Positions 26,595 through 37,962 of a DNA stretch of 64,000 bases are shown one piece after another. The position numbers and the translations under genes are program-made. Numbering within the stretch: position 1 is the stretch's first letter; each line of letters begins with the position of its first letter. The stretch is from Ephemerocybe angulata. Taxonomy: Eukaryota > Basidiomycota > Agaricomycetes > Agaricales > Psathyrellaceae. Where the stretch lies: NCBI GenBank assembly GCA_013368325.1, contig JAACJK010000222.1, positions 558,001 through 622,000 on the forward strand. Reading direction: 5' to 3'. A model generated the notes under the pieces. The model was not told the origin of the DNA and searched no databases. It saw only the letters and a program-made list of their open reading frames with translations.

Positions 26595-28364
26595 ATGTCA
26601 GATTCTGAGAACGACAACCCTCCCTGCAAGGTCGTCTTGAAGGTTACTTTCTACAAGCCATCTTCAGCTTCCAATGGCGCCAAATCGAAGAAGTCCAGAG
26701 CCAAGAAGGCGATAAAGAAGGATTTGAAGACCAAGGAGTTTGAGTATGAGTTTGAGGCATCGGATGAGAACTACTATGCCTTCTTGAAGGTGATACTTGA
26801 TAAGCATGGTGTTACGGGCTACAGAGTTGGAAAAGGCTCGGTGTATGTGATGAAAATGCAGGTTCCGCCTGCCAAGTACTGATTTTACTCTGAAGTTCCC
26901 TCCTTCGTTAGCTCTAACCATTTTCTATTGACGACAGCAAGGGAGATGCATGTGATGTGGAGGACCTAGCTGAGTACTGTGAATGTGTTACCAGCAAGAT
27001 CACCGACAAGATGTTCAGCAAGGCCGTCACTGTGTATGTCGACATCAACGATGTCAAGACAGCTTTGAAAAAGGTGGGTTCTATTCCCTGGGTAGCATAT
27101 ACGGGCTTTACTGACAGATGTGACCCACATTCAGGCCGCCCGCAATGGGAACCGTGATGGAAATGGGTCTGGGAACGATGATGGTGTCGGCGACGAGAGC
27201 GATCAGTCAGAGGTGCGCCTATGTCATGTCGCTTATTTCTTCAGCCTATTGAGTACTTTATAGGATGAGGATGAAGATGGCTCGACGCCTCAAGAGCGAG
27301 AGCTGGCTCGTTACCGTGGCCTTCTTGCCGACAAGTACAAGAATGACCGTGATGGCACTTGACCTATACCGACCCAACAACTGGCGAGAATGTCCCATTG
27401 ACAATTGCCATGCAAAGAGAATGGGCGCGCGCAATGGTACGTCGATTTTATGGCTTGATACAAGCCTATCTCACATACAGGCACATAGTACGATGCAAAG
27501 GCAACCGTAGATGACCCACCCAACACCGCACCTTTTGACGCCGTCAACAGGAGGGTCCGAATCAACCAGTCGGCCCCGGCGTCATCTTCTGGGTCCTCCA
27601 ATGCATCTGGAACAGGTTTAGATGTCACTGCACAAGCCTTTGGAGCTATTTCCTCTGTTATGGCGACCTTCGGCAGCATCATCAACCCGAAGGCCAATCA
27701 ACCGCGACTGGTAACCCCAACCCCGAGCAGCCATGCTCAAAACAACCTCCAGCTCCACGATAATCATCCCAATTCCCCCATGCAGAACACTCCAACCAAA
27801 CTTCGTCGCTTCCTCGCATATGCTGAGAAGGTTTACGGTGCTCAAGACGTCTCTGATCACCAATATGCCCTTGAGGCAGAAGGCTACGGCCCTGACATTC
27901 TGCAAGATATCCCGAACGAAGACTTGAAGAAGCTCAGCATCAATTCTGGGAATATTATCTGCCTCAAGCGCGCTGCACCGGCTTGGTGGAGCATTGAGAA
28001 GCTGCAGCCCAAGAAGCGAGCTTTCGACAACACATTTAGAGGTGACGATGCTGGAGGTGATGATGCCGGGGGTGATGATAGAGGTGCACAGAAGCGACGG
28101 AAGCTATCCATCCAGTTCGAGAAGAGGTGGTTTGACCCTAAAGTGATCAACCCAGGCCCGGGGAATGATGGACTGCTCGGAAGTGTGAGGATGAATGGCA
28201 GTGGGTTTACCGAGGGACGCTTGAGGGATGATGTTGATTTTCAATGGTACTACTTCTCTGACGAGGTGCAGGCAGTTGTTCCCATTCCCCCCGGCTTTGT
28301 TCCTATTCTCGATGATGGTGACTCTGGCATTGATGATGAAGGACAATTCCCCAATGAGCATTAG
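26595..28364 (+). pseudogene. SAM-domain-like cargo gene of the Tc1/mariner element
   Basis: Starts MSDSENDNPPCKVVLKVTFY and is spliced at 26876-26937, about 27076-27135, about 27211-27264 and a fourth intron ending near 27490 (AREWARAM joined to YDAKATVDD). All sites are GT-AG. Features in order: a lysine-rich patch (KSKKSRAKKAIKK), an acidic stretch, a conserved-looking VPLTIAMQREWARAM segment, a helical TAQAFGAISSVMATFGSI, a SAM-like domain (LRRFLAYAEKVYG, ALEAEGYGPDILQDI, NEDLKKLSI..GNIICLKRAA), a basic linker QKRRKLS, and a C-terminal module FEKRW...DFQWYYFSDE...VPIPPGFVPILDD. I have seen this SAM-plus-WYYF arrangement as a repeated family in mushroom genomes, with no known function. A TGA near 27361 requires a one- or two-base frame correction between DRDGT and YTDPTTGEN, so this copy looks broken. 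Confidence 0.7.
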
Positions 28365-28409
28365 ACCTGAGTAGACTCTATTCCTGTACGGCATAGTAGC
28401 TATGATACA

Positions 28410-29416
28410 TCAAACAATGTAGCCACATGAACGAAACCATCCTTCTGCTGCGAGCGACGTAACATGGTGACAAGCTTCATCCATCAGAGAAAGAGACATA
28501 TCACCACAGTGACGACGTATGTATGCTTTGATAGAAGAGAAAGCCTCCTCAATAGGATTGAAATCAGGTGAGTAAGGAGGGAGAAATATGAGACGACACC
28601 CTGCTTCAACTTCAATGAGCTCCTGTACCTCATCGGCATGGTGAATATTACAGTTATCAAGTATAAGGATGCTGCAAGGACCAGGATAGGGATTTGTGAG
28701 GGGAATAACTTGCTCCTGGAGGAATTTGACAAATCGGCTTGAGGTGACCGATCCGGGGATGATATCGTGCATGATGATACCTGGTCAATGCTGATGAGCT
28801 AGAGCGCCACTGAAAGACCAGAAAACCATACCTTCAATTGTAAGGATAGGCAGTATGGACTACCGCTGCCCTCTTACAAAGAAATTCCTTTGAACGCACT
28901 TCTTTCCCATCATCGCCCACCTGTTGATCCTCTCCAACGTTCGATTGTTATGCGCAGCCTCATCAACGAACATGAGCTGGCTCAAATCGGTGACCACATC
29001 TGCAATTCTCATCCAGAAAGCATTCCTCTTCATCTCGTTTCGCTCCAAGGCAATGGCAGAGACCTGTTTCCTTGTGTAGTTGAGCCTTCGGAGCGTCCGG
29101 TATAGTGTGGTGATTGAGATAATTGTGCCGCGGCTACGAAAGAGCTCGTCTTGGATTTCATCGAGATAGGAACAATGTCGGCGCTGAACAATGGAAGATA
29201 TGAACTTCATGTCAATTCTGGACAACTTTTGAGGCCGGCCACCCTTCTTGGCCTCGAGATTGAAGGCAACTCTGTAGCGGCGGAAGTAGGCGAGTGACTG
29301 GTAAACCAAAGACTTCTGGACGCCCAAGTATCAGCATATCTCCTTCACAGAGAGTCATGGTGATAGAAGAGGATAGGGATTCGTACTTTGAGGTCCTTTG
29401 ATGTAGGCCGTGGCAT
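28410..29416 (-). pseudogene. Tc1/mariner DDE transposase, one nonsense codon
   Basis: Starts MPRPTSKDLK at 29416. A short intron leads to EIC, then a TGA at 29331-29333 where a Trp is expected, then YLGVQKSLVYQSLAYFRRY (helix-turn-helix), KGGRPQKLSRIDMKFI and RRHCSYLDEIQDELF. The DDE catalytic domain follows: LMFVDEAAHNNRT (first Asp), RGQRYSILPILTIEG, an intron (donor GTATGG near 28833), IIMHDIIPGSVTSSRF, ILILDNCNIHHADEV (second Asp), and LPPYSPDFNPIEEAF (Glu). The spacing from second Asp to Glu is 35 residues. It is a typical fungal Tc1/mariner (IS630) transposase of about 300 residues. It would bind the element's TIRs, but this copy is disabled unless the TGA is bypassed. Confidence 0.88.
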
Positions 29417-29582
29417 TGCGCTGCTCAGGATGGATGATATTCAGGACAAAGGCCCCGCATGGCACGACAGGCAGCCATCTCAAGCCATTAGTCATCTTGT
29501 TTGGTCTTCGGCAAATCCCGCCGCGTGTGGAAAACAGGGAAATAAAAAATTGCGATTCCGCAACATTTTGAAAAGTGCTATA

Positions 29583-30969
29583 ATCACATCATTTACACAA
29601 GCCTATCAAGAATCACAATTTGGTGGCAGCAAGTGAAGAGTAAATGTCGAATCCAGTCACCAGGCCTCCTTGGACATAAGAATCGCAGATGCCAAAGATG
29701 GTGCATGAACTTAATATCGTTGGATGCAGGCAACACCTCAGTTACCCAGAACTGACACCTACTTAGCAATGGGAATCCCTCAGCAAAAAAAGACATGGTA
29801 GCACACCAAAGCACCGTGAGCCCCGTGGCAGCGCTCTCAAATTCCCATTGAAATGTGTTTAGGCAGAGCGGTTTAGGACAGAGCATTACATAGCACACGC
29901 ATGAGCATTAGCCGGTTCATTGGAGGAAGGGCTAAGTATATTTATGGGCGCAATGATTTTTTCATCGAAACTGTTGCCCCTCAAACATGACCACGGATTC
30001 TGGTTCACACTGACGCCACAATGAGCCACTGACAGCATATGTATATCGTAAAATACCTAGAGAGAACTGTCTTTATTACCATATTCAATATGCAAGGAGC
30101 ATCCAGGTGAAATGGAATAAAGCATGTGATCCTGCCCTGAAAGTAACAAGTTAGGATATGGAAACATTGCGGGTATTTCTCTTGATTTAAGGCTGGGTTG
30201 GACAGGAACCTCTGGGCAGTTTTGGTTGGCTGAAAATGTGTATGCGGCATTCTGCCCAAAGCTCCGATACATATCCTCCTGGAAAGTTTGGGGTGGGCCA
30301 TTGAGTAAATGAAGTCGAGGAGTTGTACATGTTCATAAAGCGAAGATGGAGATGTAACACTAGATATTAACATGGCGAGTTGTGTTTGAGGGAGTTTGAC
30401 AGCTGGATTGCGCAAGGATCTGACCCCCAGGGTGCTGTAAAACTCAGACATAAGTCCAGTCAGCGGAGGTTGGCCAAGCAGAGGGGGCACATAAAACTAA
30501 TTACTAAATTAGCCCCTGCTTGCCTTGGTGGTGACTGTTTACGCCAAGAGCAACAGTGTTTTGAAGGTGTTCCAGCAGAATGGGGCATCACCGGGAATCA
30601 TTGCCTAAGGCTATGTATGGAGCGGGGCCTGGAATGGTTTCCTCTCCCGTCCTTGGCCCCTATCCTGCCTTGGGTCGCATGCCCGGAATTGTTACCAAGG
30701 CTGGTTAAATTTTTGATCGGGCTTTTTCTTTCCTTCCATCCATCCACCTGTCATATCTTTTAATATACAGAGTGATAATTGCTCTCTCCACAAATGGGCA
30801 AAGGCTTATCGGGTCTTTAAGCAGAAGATGTGCACCAGCAGGGTAAGTTGCTGCTGCCTGCCAAAATGAAAAGCCCTAATCCTAATGTAGAACAAAGAGA
30901 ACGAACCTCCACATCATGGCTTGATGCCTGGAGCTGCACACATTTCAGCCTCCAGCCAGAATGGAGCTA
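29583..30969. other. Spacer with a possible decayed transposase fragment
   Basis: A minus-strand frame at 30005-30490 contains YEHVQLLDFIYSMAHPKL. This faintly recalls the LLDF.Y.AQ.P segment of the Plavaka/KDZ-associated transposase-like proteins of basidiomycetes, but the following residues do not match. No other recognisable coding sequence. Confidence 0.3.
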
Positions 30970-31282
30970 GTGATCACCACGGGTCGCGCGACCCGCACGG
31001 GTTCGCGGGTTGTACCCCGTGGGGTGCGGGTGCGGGTGGGCATTCCCCAACCCGTCCCCTACAAAACAAGCCCAAGAACGTCCAGATCGGACAAGAACTG
31101 GCCAAGATATGGCCCATTTATGTGCTAAGACATAAATGAACCATATCTCAGCCAAATCTCGTCCGATTTGGCTGTTTTTGGGTTTGTTTTGGCGGGTAAA
31201 CCCGCGGTTTCGCGGGTAGGGTTGGCCCGGGTGCGGGTGCGGGTTGCTGCGCCATGACCCGGGGTCAACCCATGGTGATCAC
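30970..31282. mobile_element. Foldback MITE with TA duplication
   Basis: A 313-bp element starting GTGATCACCACGGGT and ending ACCCATGGTGATCAC, with TA on both sides (30968-30969 and 31283-31284). The GC-rich ends are full of CGGGT/ACCCG motifs. Inside, the two halves are near-complementary: CAAGATATGGCCCATTTATG pairs across an 8-nt loop with CATAAATGAACCATATCTC. The whole element can fold into a long hairpin. No coding capacity. TA duplication suggests mobilisation by a Tc1/mariner enzyme, but its TIR does not match the 26412-29580 element. Confidence 0.82.
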
Positions 31283-32177
31283 TAAATGGAGCACACCCTC
31301 GGAAGGATGCCAACACACAAGGCGAGTCTGCAATTGGCTTGCTGATTGAGGATTTGCAAATGTTCAGGGATAGGGCCCTTAAGTGTTCCTTGGGTGAAGG
31401 AGGGGCTGGGCCTTGAAGCAGCCCCACTGTACACACTGACCTCCTTATGCATATATGGGAAGTTTGGAGTTTGTGGTGCGTACCTGTGTGTGGTGATGGG
31501 GCTATGGTTCTATTTTAGAGATGACCCTGCCAAGCTTGCCTGATTATTTATGCAATGAAGTCTTGCACTTGTGCTTAAGCTAGCTTTGATCCTCAACTGC
31601 AAGCTTGGCCCTCTCTTGGAAGCAGCACAATTACTAATGCTATGAATGTCCAGCTGAAGCATCCAGTTAAATCTATTATTAGATCTTACTTTGAATACTC
31701 AGCTCTGGGATCAATGAAGTCAACTAGATGCTTCCAGGTTTCTGATACTCTTTGCGAGCCAGATAATCTTATCAACAGGGGCACCAGGATTGTATAAGCT
31801 TAACACGCTCACAGAAGACAGCACCCCTTTTGTAGAAGATCTTGCTCTGAAGCTCAGCTGGCCCCTAGAATGGCGCTTGTCTGAAATTGAGACAATTGAT
31901 CAGCTCAAGAAAATGCTTCCCAAATGTGTTCATGCCCACCTTCCAAACCTCATGTTTGGCATCACTTTCACTGCAGAGCAGTTGTCTCTTCTGTGGCTGA
32001 ACTCTGATCTTAGACTGCATATGCATTCTGGGAATCATCAAGATTGCATTCTCCGAGTAAAGGTTGCATTCTCAGAGCAATTGCTAGGGAATCTTTTAAG
32101 GCCTTTAAACAGGCTTGGCTAAATTGTGTCAAAAGTGAGCTCTCTCTGTACATAGACAGTGAGGTTAGAAATAGTGA
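31283..32177 (+). other. Decayed hypothetical ORF fragments
   Basis: Near 31790-32120 a plus-strand frame reads LALKLSWPLEWRLSEIETID, PNLMFGITFTAEQLSLLWL and then, after a frame change, ILRAIARESFKAFKQAWLN. The residues look like genuine old coding sequence but I do not recognise the family. Only repeat-like sequence otherwise. Confidence 0.35.
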
Positions 32178-32440
32178 GGACTTCGCACTGCCTCATTATT
32201 CCTGCAGGAGTTCAGGAAGAATTCTAGTAAACTTTCTGAACTTCCACTGGAATTCCACTGAACTCTCCTGCCAAATTTTGAGTTCTGAATTTCTACCAGA
32301 GTTCAGTTCAATTTAGGAAGAGTTCAGTATCAGCCAAAGTATTGTTCAGTAGGAGTTCAGTACACTGGAATTCCTCTAGGTCAACTAGAAAGTTCAGCAG
32401 GACAGGTTCTGTAGAACTGTTCTACAAGACACTAGCAGAG
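32178..32440. repeat. Subterminal-repeat element, GAACT variant
   Basis: Starts GGACTTCGCACTGCC, a variant of the family terminus GTACTTCACACTSCC, followed by many short direct and inverted copies of AGTTCAG/CTGAACT and GGAATTC-type units. The far end is unclear. No coding capacity. Confidence 0.5.
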
Positions 32441-34309
32441 TGTGAGAAAAACATGAAGGATAACTATCATGATTTGATGCTGATATCATCAAAAACTTAC
32501 TTAATATTTCAAGAAATGGTGCCAAAAAATAAGAAAAAAATAGACTATGTGCAAAGCTGAGTTCTGAGAAATGAATGTGAGAACATTATGAAAGATGCTA
32601 GGAAAAATAATGAAAAATAATATTTGTGGGAATGATTAGTAAACCTGTATAAGAAGCATCAAATAATATGAACAAATAAAGTTTTGCATCAATCTAGCTA
32701 CTGGCATCAGTGGGCCCAGTATTTGAGTTCCAGTCTTCCTGATGAGGGGAAGATATTTGCTGGGCGATGATTGTGTGGAGGTTACCATTATAGATGCCTC
32801 ATGCCAAGATGATGTGGGCGGTCTGGGGATCATTGAGCTCTACCCTAAACATCTTTGCTGGGGTGCCCCTATAGGCGCCTATGGTGCCCTGGAGGTTGTT
32901 GACATCAAAGGGGATGGAAAGGACAAGGGTGTCGGTTATGTTCATGCTGGCGAGGAATGAGATGATGGCGGACTAGGAGTACTGCGCATTGTAGTATTTG
33001 CTACTCACGAGGTAGAGGAAGAGGGTGGTGTGGCCTGGTGTGATGTCCAGGAGCTGCTGATGTTCAGTCGCCAGGAGGCGGCGCATGACATACTCATGCA
33101 TATGCGCAGGGGGGTATCCGCCATGAGGCGTGGTGGCCAGGGTGTTGGTAGGGGGTGCTCCTTCAACGGTGGGTGCTCCAGCTGCCAGGGCTGTTGGCAC
33201 GGGTGCAGGTGCTGGGTTGACAAGCGTGGCAGCAACCGATATGTATAAGGTGTCCGCTGCATGGCTAGTACCACTCCCGGAGGCGCCAGCCAGGGCTCCG
33301 CCACCCTGGCACTGCGTGAGGATCCTGAAGGTGCCGTACTTCTGGAATCAGGGTTAGTTGGGGCAGCAGCTGTTGTACTCGTGCCTTGCATACCTCTGCG
33401 GTCCCCATCTGGCCCGTGTGCCTAATGAGCTCCTCTTTCTCCCAGTCGATGACCATCGCCATCATCCCACCTCTCCCTTTACCCTTTTCCTTCTGAGCTG
33501 GAGTGTCCTGGGAGAAGGGGGTACCCTGGGGAGCCTGTTGAAGTTGGCGGTGGAGATGGTGAAAGCATTGAATGTGACAGGCTTCTTTGCGGCACGCCGG
33601 CCGGCTGGCTGCTTCATAGGAGACCATTCAATGACATCTGCATCACACTTTTTATGTTGCTTGGAGATGTTGCCAGCATCGGGAGATCCTTCTTCCTCAT
33701 ATGAGATTGGGGAGGTGGTGTCTGAGGGTGGCATCAATGGCCATGTCAGTGGGATCAGCCATTGTGAGTGTGTGTGCGAGAGAAGTAGTGGAAGTCATGT
33801 GGAGTGGCCACGGAGTGTGTGTAGGTGACAAGGGGCGATGGTGCGGCATTTTCGTATACTCTGTGTACTTTGTATATGCTCAATTGCACCTGGATAAACT
33901 GTCTAGTCCTTCAGATATCTCTGATGTGGCTTGCCCATGTGACTTGTGTACATTAGGCAGCCTGGTGTGAGGAGGGCAGAGGGAATGGGGAGGGGTGGCC
34001 TGCTCATAGGGGTTCAAGGCACGGAGATCCTTTTTGGGAGGGAGAGTTCATGATACTCAGGTGGCATTCATGCTCAGAGAGTGTCTGGATGTATATCGCA
34101 AGGGGTATGTATTTCATTGTGTAGCATACTTCATAGATATCTGTAGTGCCTCAGGGGTACCAATTTTACCCTCTCCTGGTCCTATTGGGTAGTACTAGGG
34201 GGGCGGTTATTCACTCGAGGTGCCGTGTGGTTCATCCGACAGCTGTCTGGGGTGTATTGTCCTCACTCATCATCATCTCTCACCCTCAATCTGGTCTTTT
34301 GACTGTGGG
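32441..34309. other. Unassigned; low-complexity minus-strand frames
   Basis: Between 33000 and 33760 the minus strand has interlocking open frames. One starts MADPTDMAID at about 33764 and, after a frame change, reads SDTTSPISYEEEGSPDAGNI, VIEWSPMKQPAGRRAAKK and TFNAFTISTANFNRL. It looks like a decayed hypothetical gene of unknown family. Nothing else recognised. Confidence 0.35.
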
Positions 34310-34334
34310 AAAGCTAGTAGTGGATCAAGCCCCC

Positions 34335-34605
34335 CTCCTCCACCCCCAGTCCAACAAAAGTTCACTGGAAGTCCAGTGGAATATCAGCAAATTTCTACTG
34401 AACTCCTACTGGACATACTGAACTGAATATTTTGGATTCCTGTGGGAATTTCAGCAGGAAGTCTGGTAGAAGTTCAGTAGAAGTTCAGTGAACTTCCAGA
34501 CTTTGTTTTATAAAATTACTTTTGGTAAAGTTCACTAGAATTCTACTAGAAGTTCACCAGTCCTACTGAAGTCCTACAGGAATCCTGGGGGAGTGTGAAT
34601 GAAGT
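34335..34605. repeat. Subterminal-repeat element, mixed GTCCA/GTTCA
   Basis: A short element made almost entirely of AAGTTCACT, AAGTCCAGT and AGTAGAAGTTCAG units in both orientations. It ends CCTGGGGGAGTGTGAATGAAGTAC, close to the terminus seen at 18487, 39393 and 45434. No coding capacity. Confidence 0.55.
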
Positions 34606-34851
34606 ACAGACAGTGAAAGGGAGAAGGGAGGCTCTTGACATCCCAAAGTCAAGTGCGCCCTTCTGAATAAAACCTATCGATCTGGGTACCAGGAAGAGGC
34701 TGAAGAAATTCCATACGGCCTTAGACCACTCTTCAGAAACAGATAGACTCTCTAAGGTTGAGAATTGAGGATTTTGTTAAAGATGTGTATGTATTTGGGG
34801 CTAGTGAGGTCAGCTGCAATGCTGAGGCAGTTTACCAGAAGAGGAGCAGTG

Positions 34852-35217
34852 TCAATGGGAAAAGAAAACATGAAGGTTTCGAAGGCTAGTGAGAAATTTC
34901 AAAAACACCTCCATAATACCCTCAGGGTCCAGGGGCGATAAGGAGATTATCACAGTGCCAAGTATCTGGAGAACTGCTGCAAAACTCTGCATTGCCTTAG
35001 TCAAGTCAGCAACGACAAGCTCTTCTAGATGTGCTAGCTTGATGTGCACATTGACAAACGATGTAGGGGACCAGTATGAGTCTAGGGGAAGAACTCTGCC
35101 TAACTGCAGGTATCGCAGGAGAGGGGTTTGCTTTAGGACAGCAAGAGGTTGTTTAGCCAGAGGGCAGGCTCTCATTGACTCAAAAGATTTAGTTTGGTAC
35201 TTTCGTAGACCCCCCAT
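34852..35217 (-). pseudogene. F-box/LRR-type protein fragment
   Basis: An open minus-strand frame with TPLLRYLQLGRVLPLDSYW, then AHLEELVVADLTKAMQSFAA, VLQILGTVIISLSPLDPEG and FLTSLRNLHVF. The spacing (a leucine-rich strand, HLEEL.V.D, VLQ.L....I.L) is that of the leucine-rich half of the very large basidiomycete F-box/LRR family. No F-box and no start, so this is an isolated fragment inside repeat sequence. Confidence 0.5.
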
Positions 35218-37519
35218 TTAGGTGCAGTTTATTCTATTTGATATAGTAAAACTCTCAAAGAGTAAGTTTGTGAAGGAAAGGTGTCCTGAATTTGCCGGCA
35301 CTAAGAGATGTTCTGAGACTATTTATAGCTCAGGTACTTTTCACTGGCAGTTTCAAGTGCCAAGAAATGCATCAAAAAATATGAAACATGATGCGGGAAA
35401 AATCACATGCAACCCTCAAAGTGCTGAGCCTGCCTCATGACTTTTGGTCATGTGTGCACCTTCTAAGCAGCTGAGAGTTCAACTCCAGCTCAAACCACTC
35501 TTTTTTTGGGGTCTGGTACCATTGGTTCATAAATATATTAAGTACATTTTTGGGTATATAATTAAGAGTTTGTATGATTTTCTTAGTAGTGCAACATTGG
35601 CACAATGAGCAATTTTGAAGTAAACTTTGATAACTAGGACCAAGAAATAGCCTCGGATTCTGCTGCATGCAGTTACTTTCCACAAGTATTTGGCAGTTAT
35701 TTATTAATACAATATTAATATTTTTAGAGGGTAGGAAAAAAATACATATCTAAGGGGCTATCATTCATAGATGGGATAAAATCATGAAGAGGCTGGGACT
35801 TGTAGTCGACTTTATAAGTTATTTATTGTCACCTTGAATATACTAATACATGTAATAGCTCATGACCTCTCTGAAGAGGACCATGACAATATCTGAGCTT
35901 TTTAATTGCGACTTTTGGCCAACATGCCCTGTATTGTGTTCAATCAAATGTGCTATAGCTTTCAAAATAAGCTCAAGATCAATACCAGATATCAAGCCTT
36001 TCTGAGATTGTGACAAACTTCTATGACTGCTGTATCAAGTCCTGCACTGCCTTTACCAATAAATATGCCGAGCCCAACAAGTGTCCCATGTAGACCATTT
36101 GCGGTCCGGTTCAGGCAAAAAATGAACTTGATTTGAACTAAATTTTGAACTTAATGTTCAGAGTTCAGGTTTGGGCACTAAGGCAGGAGCCCAAACTGAA
36201 CTTTTTGGAGGTTTGCCCCTTGTGGTGCCTGAACTTTTTGCAAAAAAATCACACATTTACTGGCACTTAGAGAATACACTTTTATTTCATTAAATACAGG
36301 AGTTAGTGAGTGTATATATCATTTTGCAAAGGTAACTTATGGTTAGTCCTTCAAAATATGCCAACTCAATACACAAACAGTGCTTTTCCAGTCTCTGGCT
36401 TAGTGCCCATCCCGATACGGATGGCCAAGTGATAGCTGAATTATGTGCGTGGCTCGATGGCACATGTTGCCACCTCATTATATCACACATTCTAGCTTTT
36501 CTTCCCACCACAACAATCTCACCACCTCCCCCTATGCCAACAAGTTTTGTGCAGCTAGTGAACCCGCCTGGTTCACTAGCCTGCATGGGGGCCCTCACTA
36601 CCAAGGAAACTAGACATTGTCGCTGGGTTTCCTTGGTAGTGACCCTTTCACATGACCCTCACTTAGTTCATTGGTCAAGGTAGTAGTCTGTGTTTTGAAC
36701 GTTCAGATAGGCAGCACCTGTGATGATTATGGGCAGGACTTCCCACAGTGAAGGGAGAGATATATCAGAGCCCAGATGTAAGAGAGAAATGTGCCCTTAC
36801 ACCCACAGTCTTCTGTGGGTCTCTTTGGGGATGGATATCTAGTGAGGCAGGTTGGACAGTCGCCCTCTGCAAGCCTTCGGAGCCTGTGAATAATTGGCGA
36901 GTGGCCCATCCACCAATCTCACAGGGGCTGTCATTTATAAATGGACTGTGGCGGCTTAGAAACCCACCACCACCACCACCACCACTACTACTACTGTTGC
37001 CTCAAATGCATGATTCCCAAATAAACCATCATACTTTCATATCATCTCTCTCAAATGAACAACTGCAAGCTCAGTGCAAGCATACATTGTTTCCCATGTT
37101 TACACCCTTCACTCAGCTTTGAGATATACAGCAGGGCCAACAGCCAAAGGGATATCACATTCAGATAGAGACCAGGAAGATGACTGAAGGGAGGAGGTGA
37201 TGAGGGAGATGCTTCTATACGTTAAGCTTGGCTACCCAGATGAGTGAGGCTTAGAGAGATGGCACTGGTTTAAGTGAACATCGCACTTTGCAGGGCAGCT
37301 GCTTTGGATTGCAGGGTTGTAAGATCGCAATAACAATACCTTTGGCATAGTTCATGTAGAGTTCACTAAACCCGGTTTGCCCAGCATGAGATAGGGTACA
37401 TGCAATTCAGATATAACTGCTAATTAAAACAGGGCCTATTTGGCTTTCGCCACTTTTTTCAACTCCTCCAGGGTGCTCAAAAGGGATAGGCCAGCCTCCC
37501 AGCGCATTTCTTTGGTCTC
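35218..37519. other. AT-rich repeat spacer
   Basis: No recognised gene. A CCA-type trinucleotide run lies at 36963-36995. Around 36130-36240 there are more GAACTT/AAGTTC short inverted units. Other open frames are short and unmotived. Confidence 0.4.
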
Positions 37520-37961
37520 TTAATTTAGTGTGTAGAAGATTCTATCGGCATTCGCAAGGCCTGCATTGGTACGGAACCCATTGTGCACGTATCGGAAGAG
37601 GCCCCCGGAGCAGAACTGGGTAAATGATAGATGTGTTTCATGCCCAGCCATAGAAATATTGCCATGCATGATGGTGGCTGAGAGGATGAGAAAGAGAGCA
37701 CCAGCTGGGAACTCGACAACCAGTTTCAACTCATGGAGAATGATGTGGCCTCCTTGGGTGGGGTCAAAATTATTTAACACCTGGATGGCACACCATCCAA
37801 AGGCACAATTGAATAAGTCTCGATGGGCCTTGCAGCAGACGCAGAGGCCGAAGTTGAAGGCAGTGCATGGGTAGACACTCTTGAGAAAGTTTCTCTTAAG
37901 CGTGGAGTCATTCTCGTGGATGAGGTTGAGGTATTCCCGGTAGTACACGTATAGTTTAGGC
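37520..37961 (-). pseudogene. TET/JBP-like 2OG-Fe(II) dioxygenase fragment
   Basis: The minus-strand frame, open for about 145 residues, reads KLYVYYREYLNLI, FNFGLCVCCKAHRDLFNCAF, GWCAIQVLNNFDPTQGGHII, LHELKLVVEFPAGALFLIL, SATIMHGNIS and SFTQFCSGGLFRYVHNGFRT, then a stop. Visible are the HxD iron-binding pair (AHRD), the distal His (MHGN) and an Arg in GGLFR placed to bind 2-oxoglutarate. This is the catalytic-domain pattern of the basidiomycete TET/JBP-like family, which oxidises 5-methylcytosine in characterised members and is strongly expanded next to transposons in these fungi. The N-terminus is cut off where a TIR element starts at 37963, so no complete protein can be made. Confidence 0.7.
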
Positions 37962-37962
37962 T

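Larger units (their letters stand above)
26412..29580. mobile_element. Tc1/mariner element with a second gene
   Basis: A 3,169-bp element. The left end begins CAGTGCTTTTCAAAATAATG and the right end (reverse complement) TAGCACTTTTCAAAATGTTG; 25 of the first 30 bases match, including CTTTTCAAAAT and TGCGGAATCGC. TA flanks both sides (26410-26411 and 29581-29582), as expected for Tc1/mariner insertion. Inside are two convergent genes: a DDE transposase on the minus strand and a spliced cargo gene on the plus strand, with stop codons only 45 bp apart. Both genes carry one disabling change. Confidence 0.85.

Noticed and set aside
30005..30490. Plavaka/KDZ-type transposase fragment
   Set aside because: Only LLDFIYSMAHP resembles the family; the following residues do not. 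Kept as a note in the spacer entry, not as a call.
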